A DNA stretch of 13,658 bases, from NCBI GenBank assembly GCA_964537035.1, contig CAZIAK010000083.1:1-13658 (forward strand), written 5' to 3'. This DNA is from CAZIAK01 sp964537035. GTDB taxonomy: Bacteria > Planctomycetota > B15-G4. Shown piece by piece: positions 6,973 to 13,363 of the stretch. The notes under the pieces are model-generated. The model saw only the letters and a list, made by a program, of their open reading frames with translations, did no database searches and had not been told where the DNA came from. The stretch's first letter is position 1. Every line of letters starts with the position of its first letter. A program made the position numbers and the translations under genes.

Positions 6973-8277
6973 ATGGTGTCAGCGCGGTCGCTGGTGTGTG
7001 TGTTGGTGCTGGTTGCGGTGGGGTGCGAGACCACCAAGGACCCCTTTCGGCCCTACTACAGCGGGCAGCTCGCCCAGTCGGAGACGATCCTGCGAGACCA
7101 GGTGGCCAAGGCCGAGGTAGAGAACCGCACTCTGCTGCGCCTGGAGCTGGCCAGCGTGCTTCAGGCTCAGGGCCACTACAGCGAGGCCGCTCAGCTGCTC
7201 ATGTCCGCCGACAACAGGATGGAGGTGCTCGACTACACCAGCGCCCCCGTGGACGACGTGGTGGCCTTCGCCTTCGCGGCCGAGAGCGCCTGGCGCCCCA
7301 GCCCGCCCGAGCGGACCATGGTCAACGTGCAGAACATGATCAACTTTCTGGGCGCAGGTGACCTGGACGGCGCGGCGGTCGAAGCTCGACGGCTGGGGCT
7401 CTTGCTGAACCAGCCAGACGTGGATGAAGACGACATCTACATGAACGACTTCGGCTGGGGATTGGCCGGGGTCATCCTGGCTGCGAACGGAGATCAAGCT
7501 GAGGCCGAGGATGCCTTCGCGGCGATCTCCGCCGGGGGCATGGCCGAGGTTGAGGGCGCCAGCGCAGAGGTCTCGGACTTCAGCGAGTTGCGGCCCCCCG
7601 CAGACCTTGCCGGCAAGGGCACCATCCTTGTCGTGGCTCAGCTGGGCCAGGCTCCGGTGCGGCGAGAGGCCACGTACGTCCTTGCCGGGCACGATGGTCA
7701 GCCCCATCCGCTCAACCTTCCTGCCATGCAGGCCCGGCCAGCGGGCGCCAAGGCGGCGACGCTGACGCTCGACGGCAGCCCGCTCGGTGACATCCCCATT
7801 CAGCTGAACCTCGAAGAGCAGCTCATGCGTCGCTTCGACGACGAGCTGGCTCTGCTGGTGACGGCCGGGGCGCTGCAGGCCGGGATCCGCAGCGAGCTGA
7901 TTGAAGAGGGCGTGGGCGACCATGACGGCAAGTGGGGCAAGGCCAGTCAAGCCGTCGGTGAGTTCTTCCTGGCCCATGTGCAAGAAGCCGATGTGCGCTG
8001 CTGGTCCCTGCTGGCCGGGCGTTACGGCGCCATGCGTCTCGATGTCGAACCCGGGACACACGCGCTGTCGGTCGCACTGGCGGGGTCTGCTGCGCCGCTT
8101 GAGTTCACGGTCAATGTCACGGCCGGTGAGCTGGCCCTGGTCAACGTGGTCTCCGGTCCCAGCGATGGCTACCGGGTCTATCCCAAACCACAGGGCGGCA
8201 ACTACTCAGGCGAGCGAGCCGACGATGTCCTGCGCTTCATGGAGAACGCGTCCCTGGTGCCCAGCCCCCGGCCCTGA
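6973..8277 (+). CDS. COG3014-like lipoprotein, first tandem copy
   Basis: A 434-residue lipoprotein with lipobox VAVGC (Cys18 from this start). It follows the COG3014 layout found beside LpoB in many Gram-negatives. Helical TPR-like repeats come first: LLRLELASVLQAQGHYSEAAQLL, where A/G/Y positions fit TPR helices, then NMINFLGAGDLDGAAVEARR and NDFGWGLAGVILAANGD. A TILVVAQLGQAPVRREATYVL strand region follows, then the characteristic ADVRCWSLLAGRYGAMRLDV and PGTHALSVAL near residues 340-375. Function is not established; the pairing with LpoB suggests work on peptidoglycan or the outer membrane. ATG 6973 is preferred over ATG 6958, which adds five residues: GGAG lies at ideal distance, and the resulting signal length (18) matches that of the paralogue downstream (17). 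The second copy begins 47 bases after its stop. Confidence 0.8.
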   Translation: MVSARSLVCVLVLVAVGCETTKDPFRPYYSGQLAQSETILRDQVAKAEVENRTLLRLELASVLQAQGHYSEAAQLLMSADNRMEVLDYTSAPVDDVVAFAFAAESAWRPSPPERTMVNVQNMINFLGAGDLDGAAVEARRLGLLLNQPDVDEDDIYMNDFGWGLAGVILAANGDQAEAEDAFAAISAGGMAEVEGASAEVSDFSELRPPADLAGKGTILVVAQLGQAPVRREATYVLAGHDGQPHPLNLPAMQARPAGAKAATLTLDGSPLGDIPIQLNLEEQLMRRFDDELALLVTAGALQAGIRSELIEEGVGDHDGKWGKASQAVGEFFLAHVQEADVRCWSLLAGRYGAMRLDVEPGTHALSVALAGSAAPLEFTVNVTAGELALVNVVSGPSDGYRVYPKPQGGNYSGERADDVLRFMENASLVPSPRP

Positions 8278-8324
8278 GCGTTGCCAGACGGGCAGACTTC
8301 AAACTCGAGACGGAGCGCAGCGCG

Positions 8325-9796
8325 GTGTCATCGAGGTGCCTGATCTGGGTGTTGGTCCTGGCCTGCGTCGGATGTGCCACGTACGAAGATCGTCTGCGCC
8401 CCGTGCACGAGGCGTTCTACTCGGGCCGCTTGGCTGAGGCCGAAGAGAACCTCCGCGATCAGGTCGACGACGGGCCGGTCACCGACAAGACCTTGCTGCA
8501 GATCGAGCTGGCCTCGGTGCTGCAAGCCCGGGAGCGCTACGCGGAGGCGGCACAGCTGCTCGCCGCTGCTGACGAGCGATTGGAGGTGCTCGACTACAGC
8601 GCCGCGCCCATCGACGCCCTGGTCGAGTTCGCCTTCGCCATCGATGACGTGTGGCGTGCCAGCCCCCCCGAGCGGGTGATGATCAACACCCAGAACATGC
8701 TCAACTACCTGGGCGCAGGCGATCTTGAGGGCGCTGCGGTCGAGGCTCGGCGCCTGGTGATCCTGCTCTCCCAGTCTGACCTCACGGCAGACGAACGCTA
8801 CAGCAACAGCTTTGGCTGGGGACTGGCCGGCATCATCCTGGCGGCGGGCGGTGACCTCGAAGAAGCCAAGGATGCCTTCGCCCAGTTGCCCGCGAACAAC
8901 GCTCTGCGCGCACCGGCCCGCCCCCAAGGGCATGGCACGATCCTGGTGGTCTGCCAGCTCGGACGGGCTCCCATTCGACGTCAGGCGCGCTATTGGATCA
9001 CCACCGGTGGCGCTCCCCACCAGCTGAACATCCCCGTGATGCAGAAGCGTCCCGGGGGCGCAAGCTCCGCGTCCGTGAGCCTCGACGGCAGCGACCGGGG
9101 CGTGGTGCAGATGATGTTCGATCTGAGCGACCAGCTCATGCGCCGTTACGACGATGAGTTTCCCCGGTTGGTGGCCGCCGCCGTCACCCAGGTGGTGCCC
9201 CGGGCCCTCGCTGGCAAGGCCATCGCCAAGGGGGTCGAGATGGCGATTGAAGACGAAGGGGACAGCGAAGCCGAAGAGGCCGCGGCCGAGCTGGTCGGTG
9301 CGTTGGTCGGCTTCCTCGGCGAGAGCGCGGTGGCCGCGACCCAGGTGGCGGACGTGCGCTGCTGGTCATTGCTGCCCGGGAATTACGGCGCCATGCGTCT
9401 CGACGTGNNNNNNNNNNNNNNNNNNNNNNNNNNNNNNNNNNNNNNNNNNNNNNNNNNNNNNNNNNNNNNNNNNNNNNNNNNNNNNNNNNNNNNNNNNNNN
9501 NNNNNNNCGTGCGCTGCTGGTCATTGCTGCCCGGGAATTACGGCGCCATGCGTCTCGACGTGGCGCCGGGCCAGCACTCACTCTCGGTTGCGCTCTCGGG
9601 AGTCGGTCTCCCGCGACAAGTGTCGGTCGACGTCGGCCCGGGCGAGTTGGTCTTGGTCAACATCATCTCTGAACCCGGCGCTGGCTATCGCGAACTGGCG
9701 GAGCCCCGAGGTAGCGATCTCACTTACCAACCGGTGGGGCTGGCGGCGCTTGATCTGCTGGAGCACGGCACGTGGGAGTACAACGAGCTCAACTAA
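8325..9796 (+). CDS. COG3014-like lipoprotein, second tandem copy (split by a false assembly gap)
   Basis: GTG start with GGAG nine bases upstream; lipobox ACVGC (Cys17). It is a paralogue of the preceding gene, roughly 60% identical by eye over the first 170 residues: LELASVLQA/IELASVLQA, EVLDYSAAPID, NMLNYLGAGDLEGAAVEARR and FGWGLAGIILAAGGD are shared. A longer alanine-rich, partly hydrophobic insert lies before ADVRCWSLLPGNYGAMRLDV. The frame enters the 100-N gap at 9408 and resumes in another frame at 9509, because 100 is not a multiple of three. The 55 bases before and after the gap are identical. Merging them gives one uninterrupted frame (8325-9407 joined to 9563-9796) of 438 residues, almost the same length as the first copy, ending TAA at 9794-9796. 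It is therefore an intact gene, not a pseudogene. Probably co-transcribed with lpoB; function unknown. Confidence 0.78.
9353..9407 (+). repeat. 55-bp sequence duplicated across the gap, left copy
   Basis: Begins CGTGCGCTGCTGG and ends CTCGACGTG directly before the N run. It is identical over all 55 bases to 9508-9562. This is most simply explained as an unmerged contig-end overlap, not a biological repeat. Confidence 0.95.
9408..9507. other. Assembly gap of 100 N, probably zero real bases
   Basis: A conventional 100-N scaffold join inside the second COG3014-like gene. The identical 55-bp ends on both sides suggest that the contigs overlap by one assembly k-mer. If so, the true sequence has no gap and one copy of the 55 bases. 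The restored reading frame and protein length support this. Confidence 0.9.
9508..9562 (+). repeat. 55-bp sequence duplicated across the gap, right copy
   Basis: Exact second copy of 9353-9407, starting on the first base after the N run. In the merged sequence it encodes VRCWSLLPGNYGAMRLDV once, followed by APGQHSLSVAL, which matches the first paralogue's EPGTHALSVAL. Confidence 0.95.
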
Positions 9797-9930
9797 AGGG
9801 GGGGGAGTTGCATATTCAAGCGTTTGGTTCTTCTGGCTATCCTCGCGTTTCAGCGGCTGACTCAGGGCGTTGCTTCGTTGAAGAGTCTGCCATGACGGCC
9901 GTCGCTACGAACCGCCGCGCTGCGTTCCAG

Positions 9931-9983
9931 CCTGCCAGGGGCCGGCTCCGCACGGCTCCCTCGCAGGGGAAGAGGTCTTCCCC
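9931..9983. terminator. Double hairpin, candidate terminator or structured RNA
   Basis: First hairpin: CCTGC (9931-9935) pairs with GCAGG (9963-9967) and GGGGCCG (9938-9944) pairs with CGGC-CCC (9953-9960, one bulged T). This gives about 12 bp with a 2x2 internal loop and an 8-base terminal loop. Second, overlapping by two bases: GGGGAAGA-GG-TCTTCCCC (9966-9983). No T-run follows, so a Rho-independent terminator is not certain. The overlap means the two stems could partly compete. Confidence 0.35.
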
Positions 9984-10118
9984 AAACTCCCTCCACTGTG
10001 CAAACTCAATTCACTTCAACCCAGGTGTCCGATGAACCGGGGAGGGTCAACCCACCCAACCGTCACGAAAACCCAAGAAAGATCGTTCTCCAGAGCCACA
10101 ACTTTCGCTCTTCGCTGT

Positions 10119-10128
10119 GGGGGGGGGG
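10119..10128 (+). repeat. Homopolymer tract of ten G
   Basis: Ten consecutive G, 90 bases before the ATG of the secreted-protein gene. Tracts of this length are slippage-prone. A second run of eight G lies at 9798-9805. Whether either affects expression cannot be judged from sequence alone, and the exact count may be a sequencing error. Confidence 0.6.
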
Positions 10129-10218
10129 CACTTCATTGATCCTCTCCGAACTGGGGAGCACGCCATAACAGCTGGCTGACGGACCCCAGGGAAGCTTTCT
10201 GTCTACCGGAGAAGGAAC

Positions 10219-10902
10219 ATGGGAATGAATGAACATTGTGCGTGCCGCATTGTGGAGCTTTGCATTATCACGGCTATTGCCGCGATGCCGGTCAGCGCGC
10301 AGCCGCTTGAGCCCGAATCACGAGTTCTAGAAGTCACAGCTGAGGTGAACAACGGCACCCCTGCGGGTCAGGTCGCAGAACTCATCCAGATCGACCTGGA
10401 GAAGGTTAATTGGATGCGCTGGAATGCCATGGGGACAGAGCTGACTGTGCAACTCTCGGTCCCTGATGCGGGGTGGACTCTTCAGGTGTGGTCGCTTCCC
10501 CCAGGTCCCTCGCCGCAGACCGTCCTCCTCGACTCACCCAGTGTAGATCTTGGACGAGCGACAGCTGTGTTGGCGAAAGCACCCAAAGAGGGCAGTGTCC
10601 TCACGGTGGTGTTGGTCCGTCAGGGCGAACCTGCCGAGTCGATGACTGTCGCTAGCTGGGAGTTCCAAGCACGAAGTTCAGCCGAAGAGCACGATCGAGG
10701 GACGGTGTACAAGAGTGCTGAGTCTGGCGGGACCGTCACGGTCTTCTCTTGCACAAACAGCTCATGCGCCGTGACGATTCTATGGAAGGAGCCTCTCCCG
10801 CCAGGAATCGAGGATAACCCTGAGTCTATCACGCTCACGAACGGGGAAACCCTCGTCGTCAACAACTCGCTGGTGGTCAGAGCCCGCTGCGTATGTGGCT
10901 GA
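10219..10902 (+). CDS. Predicted secreted protein of unknown function
   Basis: A 227-residue protein not recognised as a member of any family. A signal-peptide-like N-terminus (LCIITAIAAMPVSA, residues 14-27) suggests cleavage after Ala27, VSA|QP. The mature part is beta-rich in look: repeated VTAEV, ELTVQLSVPDAGWTLQVWSLPPG and VLTVVLVRQGE strands, as in a small immunoglobulin-like or sandwich fold. Two cysteine pairs may form disulfides: Cys178/Cys183 in FSCTNSSC and Cys224/Cys226 at the C-terminus (RARCVCG). The ATG at 10219 has GGAG and AAGGA upstream (gagaaggaac). Codon use is visibly less GC-rich at third positions than in neighbouring genes, which may mean recent acquisition. It stands alone and converges with the glycosyltransferase gene. 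A weak AGCCC...GGGCT-TTCTTT structure covers its end. Confidence 0.65.
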   Translation: MGMNEHCACRIVELCIITAIAAMPVSAQPLEPESRVLEVTAEVNNGTPAGQVAELIQIDLEKVNWMRWNAMGTELTVQLSVPDAGWTLQVWSLPPGPSPQTVLLDSPSVDLGRATAVLAKAPKEGSVLTVVLVRQGEPAESMTVASWEFQARSSAEEHDRGTVYKSAESGGTVTVFSCTNSSCAVTILWKEPLPPGIEDNPESITLTNGETLVVNNSLVVRARCVCG

Positions 10903-10958
10903 GGGTCTGGGCTTTCTTTCGGCTGTGAGTCTTGCTCCAAGTCTTCGGAGGAGCGATA

Positions 10959-11052
10959 GCTGAAACGGCGGGGCTACTCCGCAAGCTTGTCAACTGATGC
11001 AAGGGACAACGAGTTGGCCGAAGAGCTGGAGGAGCCCCGCCATGAAGTCAGC
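10959..11052. repeat. Long inverted repeat between convergent genes
   Basis: GGCGGGGCTACTCC (10967-10980) matches the reverse complement of GGAGGAGCCCCGCC (11028-11041) at 13 of 14 positions. Outside it, GCTGA (10959-10963) pairs with TCAGC (11048-11052). Inside, TTGTC pairs with GACAA. The result is a multi-part hairpin about 94 bases long between the secreted-protein and glycosyltransferase genes. It could be a bidirectional transcription end, a structured RNA or the remnant ends of a small mobile element. No transposase trace is visible. Confidence 0.4.
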
Positions 11053-11096
11053 AGCCGATGTGCACCAGCTGCTGCCGAGCAGAACAGAACACCGGT

Positions 11097-12182
11097 CTAC
11101 CCGCCTGTCGGTCCCTGGCGGGGCATTTGCCATCGATCGGTGAGGTCGCTGGCTTGTTGGGCTCGGCGGGCGGTCTCGATGACCTTGAGCAGGCGTAGGG
11201 CTCGGCGGGCTGGGGGGGTGAGCAGGGCGAGGGCGGTGAGGGTCACGAGCGCGGTGGCGGGGCCTGGGCCCAGCGTCCACCAGAGGGTCGCGAGCGTGAG
11301 GAGCAGGGCAGCGAGGGCGGCTCGGGGGGCCAGGCTGGGTAGCCAGCGGTAGAGGGCGAAGTGGACTCGGTCGAGCCATGAGCTGGTGGGCGGCAGGCGA
11401 CACGCGGCCATGACCTGGAAGTAGGCCTGGGCCCGTCGCGACTCCTGGGCGATCTGGTGCGGGCCTGTGGGTGTCTTGACCTCGACGAAGCGGGCCCGGG
11501 TGCTCTTGATCACCGCGCGCCCCAGGCTGCGGGTCTGGCACATGAGGTCGATGTCGTCCGCGGCAATGCCAGGTGTGGGGGACAGGCCCAACTCGGCGCG
11601 CCAGGCCAGCAGCTGTCCGTGGACACTGAACAGCCGACCAGAGCGCGACTCGAGCCCGCGGATCCAGGCGGTCCAGCGGTCGTAGCGGCCGGGGGCTGGC
11701 ATGAGCGCGCCGCCCTCTCGGCCCGTGAGCGTGCCGTCGTCGGACAAATCGACCACGAACTCCTGGCTGCCGCAGGCCATGCCCAGATCGGGCGCGTCGG
11801 CGAAGCACTGTGCCAGGGCGTCGAGAGCGTCCGGCCGCAAGAGGACGTCCGCATCGGTGAGCACGATGAGGTCGACCGTGTCACCGAGCGCGGCCAGGCC
11901 GGTGGCGATGGCTCCTGCCTTGCCCGGGCGCTCGGTGTTGCTGACCACACTTGCGGTCAGTGTCTCGCCGCGCTGGTCCATCAGCCGCGAGGCGCACCGT
12001 CGGGCGCGCTCTGCGGTGTCATCTTCGCAGCCATCGTCGATGACCACGATGCGATGGGGGCTTCCCCCTTCGGGCCAACCGACCAGGGCCAGGTTGCGTA
12101 GCTTGCGCTCGATGACACCGGCCTCGTCCCGGCAGGGGATCAGCAGCCCCAGGCGCAACGAGAGCTGGGGCGACTCAGCCAT
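11097..12182 (-). CDS. Family 2 glycosyltransferase with C-terminal membrane segments
   Basis: A 361-residue GT-A-fold transferase. LGLLIPCRDEAGVIERKL (residues 11-28) and VIDDGCEDDT (47-56) bind the nucleotide sugar; RPGKAGAIATGL (85-96) and the metal-binding TDAD (109-112) follow. ADDIDL (208-213) supplies the likely catalytic acid, and QESRRAQ (246-252) resembles the Q-x-x-R-R/W acceptor motif of processive GT2 enzymes. Two hydrophobic stretches at about 284-303 and 305-322 suggest a C-terminal membrane anchor, so it probably acts on the cytoplasmic face of the inner membrane. The donor and acceptor sugars are not predictable. The ATG lies 8 bases after the radical SAM stop on the same strand, so the two are surely one transcription unit. 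No polysaccharide export or polymerase genes are near, so the acceptor may be a small product of its neighbour. Confidence 0.85.
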   Translation of the reverse strand: MAESPQLSLRLGLLIPCRDEAGVIERKLRNLALVGWPEGGSPHRIVVIDDGCEDDTAERARRCASRLMDQRGETLTASVVSNTERPGKAGAIATGLAALGDTVDLIVLTDADVLLRPDALDALAQCFADAPDLGMACGSQEFVVDLSDDGTLTGREGGALMPAPGRYDRWTAWIRGLESRSGRLFSVHGQLLAWRAELGLSPTPGIAADDIDLMCQTRSLGRAVIKSTRARFVEVKTPTGPHQIAQESRRAQAYFQVMAACRLPPTSSWLDRVHFALYRWLPSLAPRAALAALLLTLATLWWTLGPGPATALVTLTALALLTPPARRALRLLKVIETARRAQQASDLTDRWQMPRQGPTGG

Positions 12183-12190
12183 CGGCCGAC

Positions 12191-13330
12191 TCAGGGCCCG
12201 CTGGCCGGGGGGCGACTAGGCTTCGGCGTGACAGCGCGGCGCCCAAGCCCCATGGTGCCCGACAGCAGCGCTGGCCACGAGCGAGGGTTGAAGAGCACGT
12301 TGTCCGCCTGGGCGCACTCCCAGGTGCACTCGCAGTGGGTTTCCTTGATGGTGCGGCGCAGGTCGTTGGCGGTCTTCTCTGACCAGAGCTTCGCGAGGTC
12401 CCAGTTCACGTCGTTGAGCTGCCCCAGGGGCGACTCGAGCATCTCGCAGGGGAAGACCTCGCCACCTTCGAAGATCACCGCCGAGAGCGTGCCCGCCGTG
12501 CAGGGCAGGTGGCGCCGGGGAGCGTCAGCGGCGACCTTCGCCACGTGGTCGTACATGAGCCGATCGCGGGCCACCGCCAGCTTGGCCATGGGGAAGTCGA
12601 AGTAGGGCAGGCGGCCCTCTTTCATCAGCCGCTCCTTGGTGGCGACCACCGCTTGGTAGTGGGACACGTCGACATCGAGCAGGGTCGGGTCGAGGGCTTT
12701 GCCCCGAGCGAGATTCACGGTGACGTTGTCCGGGCTCAGTTCCTCGACCAGCTCTTCGAGATGCTCGGCCAGCACCAGCTGATTCTCCGAGGACACGGTG
12801 ACGATGATGCCCACGCCCAGGTTCTTTCGCTTCTTGGCCTGCTCGCGATAAGCCCGCACGGAGCTCATGGCTCGAGCGTGCCCGCCCTTCACCTGGCGAA
12901 TGGCGTCGTGCACGTCGGGCGGCCCATCGAAAGACACCGAGATCGACAAGAACATCTCAGGATTCTCATCGAGGATCTGCTCGACCGTGTCGTGCTGCCA
13001 CCCTTCGACCATGCCATTCGTGGGGATGGCCAGATGCCGCAGCCCCCGGCGACCAAACGCCCGCGCCAGTGCTGGCAGGTCTTTCCTCAGCAGCGGCTCA
13101 CCGCCACCAAAGCTCACCCAGAGCAAGGGCCCCATGGTGGCCGCAGAGTCCGCCAGCCGCTCCACTTGCTCAACAGAGGGCCCGGCCAAGGCCGCCGCCA
13201 CCTCTTCGTGATGAAAGCAATGCCGACACCGAGCATTGCAAGCCCCCGTCACGAACAGGGTCAGATGCAACGGCGGCCCACCACGTACAAAGCCGCGGCG
13301 AACAAAAGGCAGATAGGAGAGGATGTTCAC
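12191..13330 (-). CDS. Radical SAM enzyme with SPASM/twitch-like C-terminal cluster domain
   Basis: A 379-residue radical SAM protein. The CX3CX2C motif that holds the 4Fe-4S cluster is CNARCRHC (Cys31, Cys35, Cys38), preceded by LTLFVTGA. GGGEP (75-79) binds the SAM amino group, and SISVSFDGPPDVHDAIR (129-145) is a typical strand-helix of the barrel. The C-terminal part has Cys277 and Cys295 in a CX12GX4C arrangement (GGEVFPC), then Cys333, Cys335 and Cys339 (CECTWEC). That is a reduced SPASM/twitch pattern for an auxiliary cluster, as in enzymes that modify peptides or sugars. There is no N-terminal peptide-recognition (RRE) extension. The start is GTG at 13330 with no clear ribosome binding site. 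It is followed by a glycosyltransferase gene and preceded by a repeat-containing reading frame. The reaction is unknown. Confidence 0.87.
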   Translation of the reverse strand: MNILSYLPFVRRGFVRGGPPLHLTLFVTGACNARCRHCFHHEEVAAALAGPSVEQVERLADSAATMGPLLWVSFGGGEPLLRKDLPALARAFGRRGLRHLAIPTNGMVEGWQHDTVEQILDENPEMFLSISVSFDGPPDVHDAIRQVKGGHARAMSSVRAYREQAKKRKNLGVGIIVTVSSENQLVLAEHLEELVEELSPDNVTVNLARGKALDPTLLDVDVSHYQAVVATKERLMKEGRLPYFDFPMAKLAVARDRLMYDHVAKVAADAPRRHLPCTAGTLSAVIFEGGEVFPCEMLESPLGQLNDVNWDLAKLWSEKTANDLRRTIKETHCECTWECAQADNVLFNPRSWPALLSGTMGLGRRAVTPKPSRPPASGP

Positions 13331-13363
13331 GAGGCGCTCAAGGATACCAGCGCAGCCCGTCCT

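Larger units (their letters stand above)
9797..10218. other. 422-base intergenic region with poly-G tracts and hairpins
   Basis: No credible gene is seen. An 87-codon frame crosses the first half but has no ribosome binding site at a sensible start and no family look. Base composition shifts to lower GC after about 9985. The region holds an 8-G run directly after the lipoprotein stop (9798-9805), a 10-bp palindrome GACGGCCGTC (9894-9903), a double hairpin (9931-9983), a 10-G run (10119-10128) and a G-U-containing stem CTCTCC/GGGGAG shortly before the secreted-protein gene. The lpoB operon terminator and the promoter of the next gene should lie here, but I see no confident promoter. Confidence 0.5.

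Noticed and set aside
9353..9562. True internal duplication in the second COG3014-like protein
   Set aside because: The copies are 100% identical, abut the N run exactly, and counting both would break the reading frame and exceed the length of the paralogue.
9772..10035. 87-codon open frame after the lipoprotein gene
   Set aside because: It starts inside the preceding gene, crosses a hairpin-rich region, lacks a ribosome binding site and resembles nothing known.
10990..11808. 272-codon minus-strand frame overlapping the glycosyltransferase gene
   Set aside because: It is a shifted frame of the glycosyltransferase gene with low-complexity arginine- and proline-rich translation.
569..13330. 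Mycofactocin-type cluster suggested by a creatininase-family protein, a SPASM-like radical SAM protein and a GT2 in one window
   Set aside because: The creatininase gene is about 10 kb from the other two with unrelated genes between. No MftA-like precursor, MftB or MftD is visible, and the glycosyltransferase and radical SAM proteins do not show specific MftF or MftC features that I recognise.
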